This document shows, in pieces, positions 34,904 to 43,405 of a DNA stretch of 64,000 nt. The notes beneath the pieces are model-generated. The model did no database searches. It was given only the letters and a program-made list of their open reading frames with translations, and was not told where the DNA came from. Position numbers and translations under genes: made by a program. Origin of the DNA: Xenophilus arseniciresistens (GTDB taxonomy: Bacteria; Pseudomonadota; Gammaproteobacteria; Burkholderiales; Burkholderiaceae_C); the NCBI RefSeq assembly GCF_028023875.1, contig NZ_JAQIPB010000008.1, forward strand, positions 124,001 through 188,000, in the 5' to 3' direction. The first letter of the stretch is position 1. Each line of letters begins with the position of its first letter.

Positions 34904-35917
34904 TCAGTTCCTCCGCGTGCCACCCGAAACCCCGTCCGTGCGCTCGATCCGCACCACGTCGCCCTTGTCTCCGCCCAGGCGCAGCTCTGCAGCGCCGAAC
35001 AGCCGATCCACGATGTAATACGGCGAGCGGAATCGGTAGTTCACCAACTGCCCGTCGCCCTGCGCGCCGATCACGAACAGCGGCGGCAGCTCGCCCTGGG
35101 CAATGCCCGGCGGAAACTGGATGTAGACTTTCTCGCCGTCATCGAAGGCGCGCAGCGGCTTCCACGGCGGATTGCTGCCGCTGACCGCGTAGCGGAAACG
35201 GATCTTCTCCAGCGACAGGCCCGCATCGACCGGCGCGGCAGCGCTGGCCGCCTGCGCCTGGCGTTGCAAAGCCAACATCTTGTCCTTGGGGTACTCCCAG
35301 GACACCGACGCCATCCATGTCTTCTCGGTCGAGGTCAGCTCCAGCAGATAGGTGCGCCGGCTGGTGGTGATGACCAGATTGGTCTTCAACCCTGAGCGGA
35401 TCGGCTTGACCATCACGCTCACGCGAAGCGCATTGCCGCTGCCGCTTGATGTGTCGCCCACGATCCAGCGCACCGTGTCGCCGGCGGCGACCGTCACCAA
35501 TTCCTCGCCGGGCTGCAGCGCAACCACGGTCACGCGGCCCACGGCCGCATAGACCTGGTACAGCGCGCCATCGGTGAACGGCCAGACCTGGATCGCATTG
35601 ACATAGCCCTCGCGCGTGGGCGCAACGCGGGCTTCTGCGTTGGCGCGCGAGACCCGCACCGTCTGGTCGGCAGGTTCCGCCACGGGCTTGGCCTCGTCAG
35701 CCTGGGGTAGAGGCTTCAACTGCGACGGCAGCGCGAGCGGCTGCGGTACCGCGACCACCTCCACCGGCTTCGGTGCTTCGGGCAGCGGCTGGGCCTGCAC
35801 CGGCTCATCGAGCGAAATCACCGGCGGTGACTTGCCTTGCGTGGCGCAGCCCGAGAACAGCATGGTCGATGCCAGCAGGATCACCGGCAAGGCGGATTTG
35901 CGGAAATGCGCATTCAT
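34904..35917 (-). CDS. trbG: TrbG, VirB9-like outer-membrane-complex lipoprotein
   Basis: A 337-residue secreted protein with lipobox LFSGCATQ, a Pro-rich linker and the VirB9/TrbG domain (YVNAIQVWPFTDGALYQVYAA, ending in VNYRFRSPYYIVDRLFGAAELRLG). It forms the periplasmic and outer-membrane ring with TrbI. The ATG at 35917 is chosen because it starts the signal peptide and overlaps the trbF stop as ATGA; a longer frame to 35956 has no signal-peptide character. Confidence 0.94.
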   Translation of the reverse strand: MNAHFRKSALPVILLASTMLFSGCATQGKSPPVISLDEPVQAQPLPEAPKPVEVVAVPQPLALPSQLKPLPQADEAKPVAEPADQTVRVSRANAEARVAPTREGYVNAIQVWPFTDGALYQVYAAVGRVTVVALQPGEELVTVAAGDTVRWIVGDTSSGSGNALRVSVMVKPIRSGLKTNLVITTSRRTYLLELTSTEKTWMASVSWEYPKDKMLALQRQAQAASAAAPVDAGLSLEKIRFRYAVSGSNPPWKPLRAFDDGEKVYIQFPPGIAQGELPPLFVIGAQGDGQLVNYRFRSPYYIVDRLFGAAELRLGGDKGDVVRIERTDGVSGGTRRN

Positions 35918-36618
35918 GGTTTTGCTCCTTCGTTTCCTTCCAGTTCGCGGCTCCACGACAGTCCGTTGACGTAGATGCCCAGGGGGTTCTTGCGCAGGCG
36001 TTGCTCGGTGCGCGGGGTCTGCTGCACGATGGAAAGCACCGCGTTCCAGCGTTCAGTGCGATCCAATGCGCCGTTGACATAGCGCGTCTCCGTCCAGCGC
36101 AGGTTGAACGACTGGTCGCTGGCGCGGGTCACGCTGGCGATCTGCACCGTCACCGACTCCTTGCCAATGCGCGCAAAGGGATCGTTCGCGCGGGCATAGT
36201 CGTTGAGCACCACGGCGCCCTTGTCGGTGGTGTAGTTGTAGGCATCGAGCCAGTTCTGCCGCACCACGATGGGGTCGATGGACAGCGAGCGCACCAGGCC
36301 GATGAAGCGGCCCAGGTGGTAGGCCACCTGGGCGTCGCTGGGCCGGTACGGCGTGGCGGCTTCGCCGACCGCGCGCACCTGGCCCGCGTTGTCCACCTCC
36401 ACGACGTAAGGCGTGACGATGGACTGCGCCGAGCGCCAAGCCAGGCCACCGGCCATCAGCAGTGCAAGCGCGAGACAGCCGAAGGCCATCCAGCGCCAGT
36501 TCTTCGCTTGCACGCGCGGCGAGCCGATGCGCTCGTCCCACACCTGGCCAGCGGCTTGGTACGGCGTGGCGGGCTGCGGCGTGTCGGCGTAGCGCACCTG
36601 GGGTCTTTTGAATCGCAT
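35914..36618 (-). CDS. trbF: TrbF, VirB8-like inner-membrane protein
   Basis: A 234-residue protein with a cytoplasmic N-terminus, one membrane segment (WMAFGCLALALLMAGGLAW, about 43-61) and a periplasmic VirB8-fold domain with YVVEVDNAGQV and the late NPLGIYVNGLSWSREL. It nucleates assembly of the mating channel. AAGGAG lies upstream of the ATG. Located 42 bp after trbL. Confidence 0.95.
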   Translation of the reverse strand: MRFKRPQVRYADTPQPATPYQAAGQVWDERIGSPRVQAKNWRWMAFGCLALALLMAGGLAWRSAQSIVTPYVVEVDNAGQVRAVGEAATPYRPSDAQVAYHLGRFIGLVRSLSIDPIVVRQNWLDAYNYTTDKGAVVLNDYARANDPFARIGKESVTVQIASVTRASDQSFNLRWTETRYVNGALDRTERWNAVLSIVQQTPRTEQRLRKNPLGIYVNGLSWSRELEGNEGAKP

Positions 36619-36660
36619 AAGGGTTCTCCTTGAAGTTCAGGAATCGAAAGCCATCCGTGT

Positions 36661-38022
36661 TCACCCGTGTTCCCGCAGGCTCGGGCCTTGGCTGGAGCTG
36701 CCCCCATCGCCGCCCCGCAGCGTGTGGGCGGCGGTCGTGGCGGCATGGGTGAGTTGCTGCCGGCGATGCAGGCGCTTGGCCCAGGCGGGTTGCTGGGTGG
36801 ATCGGGGCGCGGGGTCAGCGTCGTTCGCGGCTTGTGCTGTGGCGCCTGCCCCTGAAGCCGATGCGGCGTCATCGGGCCGGAAGGCGGCGGCGACACGCTC
36901 CTTCATCGAGCGCGCGCCATCGACCACTTTCTGCCCGGCCGCCTGCGCGCCCGTCTTGGCGACATTGCCCACGCCGGCGGCAGCACCCTTGAGCCCGCCA
37001 CCGGCCGATGCGGAACCGGCCTGGTACGCCGACCTGGCGCTGCTGGCGGTCGAGGCCATGGTGCGGGCGCCGCTCCCCACGGCTTTGGGGGCGGCAGGCG
37101 CCATGCGGGCACCGGCGGCCACCGCGCTGCCCACGCCCGTGGCCGCGGCGCCGACGGCGACAGCGGCTCCGGCCGCGCCAACGGCAGCGCCGGCCATCGC
37201 ACCCGCGCCGAGCTGCGGCCCCCCCGACACCAGCCCGGTGGCAATGCCCGGCCCAAAGATGCCCAAGGCGAGCAACGAGAGTGAGGCCAGCATGATGACC
37301 AATGCATGGTCGATTGACGGTTCGCTGGGATGGACCTGGAACTGGGCAAACAGCCCTGTCCCGATCCCCACGATGACGGCCAGCACCAGCACCTTGATGC
37401 CCGAAGACACCACATTGCCCAGCACCTTCTCCGCAAGGAACGCCGTCTTGTTCCACAACGCGAACGGCACCAGCACAAAGCCCGCGAGTGTGGTCAGCTT
37501 GAACTCGATCAGCGTCACGAAGAGCTGCACCGCCAGTACGAAGAAGCACAGGATGACGACGAACCAGGCCAGGAACAGCACGACGATGGGCGCGACGTTG
37601 ATGAACACCTCGGGAAAGCCCGCCATCTCCCGGATCTGGTCCAGAATGGGCGCCGCCGCATCGATGCCGGTCTTGGCCAGCCGTCCGGGCTGCAGGAAGT
37701 CGCCCATGCTCAGGGTCGAGCCGCTGGCCGTCAGGCCCAGCCCGGCGAAGGACCGGAACACCACGCCGGCCAGCATGTTGAAGTTGCCGATGATGTAGGC
37801 GAAGGCGCCCACGTAGAGCACCTTGCGGATCAGCTTGGCGATCACGTCCTCGCCCTGGCCGGTGGCGTGCCCCATGGCCCAGAACAGCCCGGCGATCGTC
37901 ATGTCGATGACGATCAACGTCGCAGTCAGGAACGCCACCTCGCCCTGCAGCAGGCCGAAGCCCGAATCGATGTAGCGCGAGAACGTGTCGAGGAAGCGGT
38001 CAATGACCGAAACGTCGTTCAT
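36661..38022 (-). CDS. trbL: TrbL, VirB6-like polytopic membrane protein
   Basis: A 453-residue protein with at least five hydrophobic segments in the first 260 residues (for example VAFLTATLIVIDMTIAGLFWAMG and VIMLASLSLLALGIFGPG), then a long Ala/Gly-rich region and a Gln/His-rich cytoplasmic tail. This is the usual shape of TrbL, the inner-membrane gate of the T4SS. It starts 11 bp after the trbJ stop. The low-complexity C-terminal half is variable in the family and should not be over-interpreted. Confidence 0.93.
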   Translation of the reverse strand: MNDVSVIDRFLDTFSRYIDSGFGLLQGEVAFLTATLIVIDMTIAGLFWAMGHATGQGEDVIAKLIRKVLYVGAFAYIIGNFNMLAGVVFRSFAGLGLTASGSTLSMGDFLQPGRLAKTGIDAAAPILDQIREMAGFPEVFINVAPIVVLFLAWFVVILCFFVLAVQLFVTLIEFKLTTLAGFVLVPFALWNKTAFLAEKVLGNVVSSGIKVLVLAVIVGIGTGLFAQFQVHPSEPSIDHALVIMLASLSLLALGIFGPGIATGLVSGGPQLGAGAMAGAAVGAAGAAVAVGAAATGVGSAVAAGARMAPAAPKAVGSGARTMASTASSARSAYQAGSASAGGGLKGAAAGVGNVAKTGAQAAGQKVVDGARSMKERVAAAFRPDDAASASGAGATAQAANDADPAPRSTQQPAWAKRLHRRQQLTHAATTAAHTLRGGDGGSSSQGPSLREHG

Positions 38023-38033
38023 GGCCGACCCCG

Positions 38034-38759
38034 TCAGCGGCTGTAGAAATCCACGGACTGCGGCGTGTACGGTGTACCGGTTCCCGCGAAGCGGCGCGCC
38101 ACCTCGCGGCCACGCTCGACGGCGGCCGCCTGCCGCGCCAGCTCCAGCGAGGCCGCCCGGTCCTGCGTGATCTGCAGCCGCTGCGTCTGGATGGACTGCT
38201 TGGCTTGCAGGGCCAGCAGCTGGTTCATGGCCTGCATCGCCTGCAGGGCGCCCACGGCCGACTGGCTCTTACCCACGAGGTCGGCCAGCACGCCTTCGTC
38301 ATCGCTCAGGTTCTGCGACGCCTGGGCCTGCATCTGCATGGTGGTCTGCAGTCCATTGAGCGTGTTCTTCCAGCGCGCTTGAGCGTCCTGGTACATCTGA
38401 TTGCCGCTGACGGTGGCGGCATACTGCTCGGGATATAGGCGAGCGAACTCCCGGTCGATGTTCGCCACGTCGTAGGCCATCCCCTTTGCCTGCGCTATTA
38501 GCCGCTGGGTGGTCGCCAGGTTGGCGCGCAACTGGCCCACCACGCTGGACGGCAGGCTGGCCAGGTTGCGCGCCTGGTTGATGAGCATCTGCGCCTCGTT
38601 CTGGAGCTGGCGGATCTGGTTGTTGATCTGCTCCAGCGTGCGAACGGCGGTGAGCGTGTTCTGCACAAGGTTCGTTGGGTCGATCACGACCCATTGAGAA
38701 TGGGCAGCGGTGGCGCAAAGCATGGTCGCGAAGGCAGCGGCGAGAAGTCGCTTTTTCAT
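38034..38759 (-). CDS. trbJ: TrbJ, VirB5-like minor pilus protein
   Basis: A 241-residue secreted protein with a Sec signal peptide ending near AAHSQ, the PTNLVQNTLTAVRTLEQINNQIRQLQNE coiled coil and a helical remainder, as in TrbJ. Likely pilus-tip or periplasmic adhesin of the mating apparatus. ATG at 38759 with AGGAGA about eight bases upstream; it overlaps the trbE stop as ATGA. Confidence 0.93.
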   Translation of the reverse strand: MKKRLLAAAFATMLCATAAHSQWVVIDPTNLVQNTLTAVRTLEQINNQIRQLQNEAQMLINQARNLASLPSSVVGQLRANLATTQRLIAQAKGMAYDVANIDREFARLYPEQYAATVSGNQMYQDAQARWKNTLNGLQTTMQMQAQASQNLSDDEGVLADLVGKSQSAVGALQAMQAMNQLLALQAKQSIQTQRLQITQDRAASLELARQAAAVERGREVARRFAGTGTPYTPQSVDFYSR

Positions 38760-41227
38760 GGCAGGTTCTCCTGTCGGTGGGTGGTGGTACGGTGAAAACC
38801 CGGCCCAAGGCCAGGGAACGAGGGCAGCAGGTCGGCCGCCCAGTCGAGACCGCGATGGCGCAACCAGGCCCCCGCGAAGCCTGACGCGCCAGCGCTCGGT
38901 AGCACGCAGTCGAGAACCTCGTCGATGTCGCGCTGGTCCTGCGGCGTGGAGGCGCCCACAAATGCCAGCGTCGCCGGCCCCAGGTCGAGGTCGAACAGGC
39001 GGTTGCCGAGACGGGATTGGTAGTAGTAGTCGCGCTTGGGCTGCGCGGAGGCGACGATCTCGATCTGGCGAGCGTTCAGCCCGAACCCCTCGTAGATCGT
39101 GCGAATCTGCGGCTCGATTGCCTGTGGATTGGGCAAGAAGATGCGGCTCGCGCAGCTCTCGATGATCGCCGGCGCGATGCTCGAATCCTTGATGTCCGCC
39201 AGCGACTGCGTGGCGAAGATGACGCTCACGTTCTTCTTGCGCAGCGTCTTGAGCCACTGCCGGATACGCGCAGCAAACACCGGGTCATCGAGGAACAGCC
39301 AGGCTTCATCGAGGATCAGCAGCGTGGGCGCGCCGTCGAAGCGTTCATCGAAGCGCGCGAACAGATAGCCCAGCACGGCCATCACGGCGGCCTTGCTGTG
39401 CATCAGTTCTTCCATCTCGAAGCACTGCACGTCGGCCATGCCCAGACGGTCGTGGTCGGCGTCCAGCAGCTTGCCGTGCGCGCCGCCCAGCACATAGGGC
39501 GCCAGCGCCTGGCGCAGTGCATTCGATTGCAGCAGCACCGACAGGCCGGTCATCGTCCGTTGCTCCAGCGGGGCGCCGGCCAGGCTGCCCAGGGCGGACC
39601 AGACAGCCGCCTTCTCTTCGGGTCCGACGGTCACGCCTTCATGGCGCAAACGGCCTTCGACCCATTCGGCGGCCCAACTGCGGTAACCCTCACGGTCGAT
39701 CCGCGCCAAGGGCTGGAAAGCGATTTCGCCATCCAGCCCGAGGTCGTAGTGCTCGCCGCCGAGGCCCAGGATCGTGGCGCGCATCGAGCGCCCCATGTCG
39801 AAGGCGAAGATGCGCGAACCGCGATAGCGCCGGAACTGCATGGCCAAGGTGGCGAGCAGCACCGACTTGCCCATGCCCGTGGGGCCGGCCACCAGCGTGT
39901 GGCCCACGTCGCCGATGTGCGTCACGAGCCGGAACGGCGTTGCGCCTTCGGTGCGCGTGACGATCAGCGGCGGGCCGTCGAGGTGGTCGTTCTTCTCCGG
40001 CCCGGCCCACACGGCGGACACCGGCATCAGGTGCGCCAGGTTCAGCGTCGAGACGATGGGCTGGCGCACGTTGGCGTAGGCATGGCCCGGAATAGACGAG
40101 AGCCACGCATCGACCGCGTTCAAGGTTTCGGGGATCGTGACGAAGCCACGCCCCTGGATCACGCGCTCCACCATGCGCAGCTTCTCGTCAGCCACCGCGG
40201 GGTCGGCGTCGAGCACCGTCACCGTGGTTGTGACGTAGCCGAAAGCCACCTGGTCGCTGCCCAACTCCTGCAGGGCGGCATCGGCGTCGGTGGCCTTGTT
40301 GCTGGCGTCGGTATCGACCAACGGGCTTTCCTGCTGGAAGATGGTTTCGCGCAGCAACGCCACCACGTTTTTACGCTTGGCGAACCATTGGCGGCGCAGC
40401 CGCACCAGTTCTTTTTCTGCTTCGGCCTTGTCCATGCACAGAAAGCGCGTACTCCAGCGGTATGCAAAGCCCAAGCGATTGAGATCGTCCAGAATCCCCG
40501 GCCACGTCGAGGTCGGGAAGCCCCGCACTGTGGCCACGCGCAGGTGCTGGGCGCCCAGCATCGGCGCTAGGCCACCGATCAACGGGGCATCGGCCAGCAG
40601 TGCGTCCAAATGGAACGGCACTTCCGGCACGGCCACTCGGTAGCGCCGCGTTGAAACCGTGGCGTGCAGGTAAGTCAACGTCTGCGCGTCATCGAGCCAT
40701 CCGGTCTCCGGCATAACACCATTGAGCAGGTCGAAGATGCGATCCGTCTCCGCCTGGAAGGCTGTCAGGCGCTCGTGCCAGTCCACGCCTTCGGTCGGCT
40801 TGTTCTCGTACAGCAGGCCCGCCGCGCGGGCGCGAGACTCCTCCGCAGGCAGGTACTGCAACGTCAGGTGGTAACCGCTCTCGAAATGATTGCCCGATTC
40901 CTCGAAGGCGGCCCGGCGCTCCTCGTCCACCAGCCAGGACAGCGGCTCAGGAAACTCCGAGTGCGGGTAGTCCGCTGCCGGCCGGCGCTCGGCCTCGATG
41001 AACAAGGCCCAGCCCGAGCCCAGCCGGCGCAATGCGTTGTTCAAGCGCGCCGACGTGGCGATCAGCTCGCCCTGTGTGGCGCTATCGAGATCGGGCCCAC
41101 GGAACCGTGCCGTGCGCTGGAAGCTGCCGTCCTTGTTCAAGACGACGCCCGGCGCCACCAGCCCGGCCCAGGGCAGCCAGTCGGCCAGCAGCGCGGGCCG
41201 CTGGCGGTATTCGGCAAGGTTCAGCAT
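38756..41227 (-). CDS. trbE: TrbE, VirB4-like conjugation ATPase
   Basis: An 823-residue cytoplasmic ATPase that energises pilus assembly. N-terminal VirB4 domain with LLADWLPWAGLVAPGVVLNKDGS, C-terminal RecA-like domain with Walker A VAGPTGMGKS and Walker B LLILDEAWLFLDDP. Length and motifs are normal for the family. It starts 12 bp after the trbD stop. An antisense frame of 517 codons covers its middle but is a GC-rich shadow. Confidence 0.96.
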   Translation of the reverse strand: MLNLAEYRQRPALLADWLPWAGLVAPGVVLNKDGSFQRTARFRGPDLDSATQGELIATSARLNNALRRLGSGWALFIEAERRPAADYPHSEFPEPLSWLVDEERRAAFEESGNHFESGYHLTLQYLPAEESRARAAGLLYENKPTEGVDWHERLTAFQAETDRIFDLLNGVMPETGWLDDAQTLTYLHATVSTRRYRVAVPEVPFHLDALLADAPLIGGLAPMLGAQHLRVATVRGFPTSTWPGILDDLNRLGFAYRWSTRFLCMDKAEAEKELVRLRRQWFAKRKNVVALLRETIFQQESPLVDTDASNKATDADAALQELGSDQVAFGYVTTTVTVLDADPAVADEKLRMVERVIQGRGFVTIPETLNAVDAWLSSIPGHAYANVRQPIVSTLNLAHLMPVSAVWAGPEKNDHLDGPPLIVTRTEGATPFRLVTHIGDVGHTLVAGPTGMGKSVLLATLAMQFRRYRGSRIFAFDMGRSMRATILGLGGEHYDLGLDGEIAFQPLARIDREGYRSWAAEWVEGRLRHEGVTVGPEEKAAVWSALGSLAGAPLEQRTMTGLSVLLQSNALRQALAPYVLGGAHGKLLDADHDRLGMADVQCFEMEELMHSKAAVMAVLGYLFARFDERFDGAPTLLILDEAWLFLDDPVFAARIRQWLKTLRKKNVSVIFATQSLADIKDSSIAPAIIESCASRIFLPNPQAIEPQIRTIYEGFGLNARQIEIVASAQPKRDYYYQSRLGNRLFDLDLGPATLAFVGASTPQDQRDIDEVLDCVLPSAGASGFAGAWLRHRGLDWAADLLPSFPGLGPGFHRTTTHRQENLP

Positions 41228-41239
41228 GGCGGCGTCCCC

Positions 41240-41524
41240 CTACACGTGCAGCAGCGGCCGGTGCTTGATGTGGCGAGCGAAGACCGGCATGAACTGCGGA
41301 TCGACACGCGCGCCCCAGACCGCCAGCGAGTGGCCGGCGATCCAGAGCACCACGCCAGGAATCCACAGTTGCAGGCCGAGCCCGACGGCGGCGGCCAAGG
41401 TGCCGTTGGCGATCGCCACGGTGCGCGGTGCGCCGCCTAGCAGGATCGGCTCCGTCAGCGAGCGATGCAGCGGAACCTCGAAACCGGGCGCGAAGCCTTG
41501 CACTCCATCGTGGTTTGCGTTCAT
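41240..41524 (-). CDS. trbD: TrbD, VirB3-like membrane protein
   Basis: A 94-residue protein with FEVPLHRSLTEPILLGGAPR followed by two hydrophobic segments, the usual TrbD/VirB3 start and topology. Works with TrbC pilin and TrbE. The ATG overlaps the trbC stop as ATGA (41521-41524), which fixes the start well inside a longer open frame. Confidence 0.92.
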   Translation of the reverse strand: MNANHDGVQGFAPGFEVPLHRSLTEPILLGGAPRTVAIANGTLAAAVGLGLQLWIPGVVLWIAGHSLAVWGARVDPQFMPVFARHIKHRPLLHV

Positions 41525-41904
41525 ACGACGGCCCCGCCCGAGAAGCTGAAGAACGACAGGAAGAAGCTCGAAGCCGCGAAGGCGATGGACAGGCCGAACA
41601 CAATCTGGATCAGCTTGCGAAAGCCGCCCGACGTGTCGCCGAACGCAAGCGCGAGGCCCGTAGCAATGATGATGATGACGGCCACGATGCGTGCCACCGG
41701 CCCTTGGATTGACTCCAAGATGGACTGCAAGGGGCCTTCCCACGGCATCGAGGAGCCCGCGGCCTGCGCGGTTCCCGCGAGCAGCAGCATCAGCGCCGCG
41801 AGCATCAGGCCCTGCAGGGCTGGGCGAGCTAGGCCGTCCAGCCGCGCGGGCCGGCTTAGAGGATTTGCGGACGTACGGAAAGCAGGAACGATCATCTGCG
41901 TCAT
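41521..41904 (-). CDS. trbC: TrbC, VirB2-like prepilin
   Basis: A 127-residue prepilin with a long signal region ending near AQAAGSSMPWEGPLQ, then two hydrophobic helices (IVAVIIIIATGLALAFG and LIQIVFGLSIAFAASSFFLSFF) of the mature pilin. Such pilins are often cyclised by a TraF-like peptidase, which is present in this element. It overlaps trbB and trbD by 4 bp each. Confidence 0.92.
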   Translation of the reverse strand: MTQMIVPAFRTSANPLSRPARLDGLARPALQGLMLAALMLLLAGTAQAAGSSMPWEGPLQSILESIQGPVARIVAVIIIIATGLALAFGDTSGGFRKLIQIVFGLSIAFAASSFFLSFFSFSGGAVV

Positions 41905-42962
41905 GGCAGTTCTCCAGGTTGGTCAAGGGACGGGGAAGGCGCCGCGGCAGGTGCTGCGGGGGAAACCGGCGGCAGCTCAGGAAACGGCGTCTCCGGCGCC
42001 TCAAGCGCATCCGCCAGGTGGTAGCCCGCGCCGTCGAAGCCGACGACGCGGGCAATGCTCTCGATGCGGCGCTTGCGCCCACGCCCGGCGATGTGGATCA
42101 CCACGTTGACCGCCTCGGCGATCAGCGCACGGGGCGGGTTCACCGCCACTTCGAGAATCAATTGCTCCAGGCGCAGCAGTGCGCCCAGGGCGGAGCCGGC
42201 ATGGATCGTGGCGATGCCGCCCGGATGGCCAGTGCCCCAGACCTTGATGAGATCCAGCGCTTCGGCGCCGCGCACCTCGCCGACCACCACGCGATCCGGC
42301 CGCAGGCGCATGGATGAACGCACCAGCTCGGTCATGGACACCACGCCCTGGCGCGTGCGCAGCGGTACGTGGTCGCGGGCCGCGCATTGCAGTTCCACCG
42401 TGTCTTCGAGCACCAGCACGCGGTCGCCGGTGGCGGCAATCTCGGCGAGTAAGGCGTTGGCGAGCGTGGTCTTGCCTGTGCTGGTGCCGCCGGCGATCAG
42501 GATGTTCTGGCGCTCGCGCACGGCGCGCACCAGCAGGCCCGCCTGTTCGGCGGTCATCATGGCGTCCTCGATGTAGCGCGACAGCGGGATCACGCCCACC
42601 GCGCGCTTACGCAACGCGAAGGCTGGGCCCGGTGCAGCGGGCGGCAGGATGCCCTCGAAGCGCTCGCCGGTCTCGGGCAGCTCGGCCGTCAGGAGCGGCT
42701 GGCCGCGGTGGACTTCCGCGCCGACGTGTGCTGCAACCAGCCGGATGATGCGCTCGCCATCGGCTTCGGACAGCTCCACGCCCATCGGCGCGCGTCCTGT
42801 TGAAAGCCGGTCGATCCAGAGCGTCCGGTCGGGGTTGAGCATGACCTCCACCACGTCCGGGTCTTCCAGCGCGGCGGCGATCAGCGGCCCCATCGCCGTA
42901 CGCAGCATCTGGATGCGGCGGTCCAGCGACTTGGCCGCGAAAGAGGAAGCAACGGCGCTCAT
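41901..42962 (-). CDS. trbB: TrbB, VirB11-like secretion ATPase
   Basis: A 353-residue hexameric ATPase of the T4SS. The N-terminal domain contains VVEVMLNPDRTLWIDRL; the C-terminal RecA domain contains Walker A IAGGTSTGKTT (about 155-165), the Asp box LVLEDTVELQC, Walker B RVVVGEVRGAEAL and the His box GHPGGIATIHAGSA. Both ends overlap neighbours by 4 bp. A Pro/Ala tail follows the conserved part. Confidence 0.96.
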   Translation of the reverse strand: MSAVASSFAAKSLDRRIQMLRTAMGPLIAAALEDPDVVEVMLNPDRTLWIDRLSTGRAPMGVELSEADGERIIRLVAAHVGAEVHRGQPLLTAELPETGERFEGILPPAAPGPAFALRKRAVGVIPLSRYIEDAMMTAEQAGLLVRAVRERQNILIAGGTSTGKTTLANALLAEIAATGDRVLVLEDTVELQCAARDHVPLRTRQGVVSMTELVRSSMRLRPDRVVVGEVRGAEALDLIKVWGTGHPGGIATIHAGSALGALLRLEQLILEVAVNPPRALIAEAVNVVIHIAGRGRKRRIESIARVVGFDGAGYHLADALEAPETPFPELPPVSPAAPAAAPSPSLDQPGELP

Positions 42963-43405
42963 AAGGCGCGCTCCTGCGCGTCATCCACGCGCGTGGGGAC
43001 GGGGTTCAGTTCCTCCACCACGTCGCGCACCAGGCTGCGCCCACGCAGCAGATGGCGGCCGAGCTGTTCGACGAATTGCTCGAAGCGCGCCTTGCCCTGG
43101 GCGCGAGCGGCCTCCTGATGGGCCTCGGGCACCGGCGTGCTCACCGTGAGGTAGTAGCGGATGAACAGGGCGAGCGTCTCGATCTGGATGTTCTGGTCGC
43201 GCTCCATGCGCTCGGCTTGGCGCGACAGGCGATCGAGCCGCTTGGCAATCGCAGCTTCGCGCTGGTCGGCCGCATCGGGCGACAGCCAGGATGCCAAGGC
43301 AGCCGCGACGATGGACGACTTGGACACGCCCTTCTTGGCGGCCAGTTCGTCCAGGCGCTTGGCGTGCTCGGGCTGGATGAAGAGGTTCAAGCGGTGCTGG
43401 CTCAT
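42959..43405 (-). CDS. Ribbon-helix-helix regulator of the trb operon
   Basis: A 148-residue protein with an N-terminal RHH fold (LNLFIQPEHAKRLDELAAKKGVSKSSIVAAALASWLSP) and a helical C-terminal part. CopG-like proteins occupy this place between traG and trbB in Tn4371-type elements and are likely autoregulators of the conjugation genes. It overlaps traG and trbB by 4 bp. The inverted repeat upstream of traG (45440-45459) is a candidate site. Confidence 0.85.
   Translation of the reverse strand: MSQHRLNLFIQPEHAKRLDELAAKKGVSKSSIVAAALASWLSPDAADQREAAIAKRLDRLSRQAERMERDQNIQIETLALFIRYYLTVSTPVPEAHQEAARAQGKARFEQFVEQLGRHLLRGRSLVRDVVEELNPVPTRVDDAQERAL

Noticed and set aside
39017-40570. 517-codon open frame antisense to trbE
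   Set aside because: Shadow of a certain gene; arginine- and glutamine-rich without motifs.
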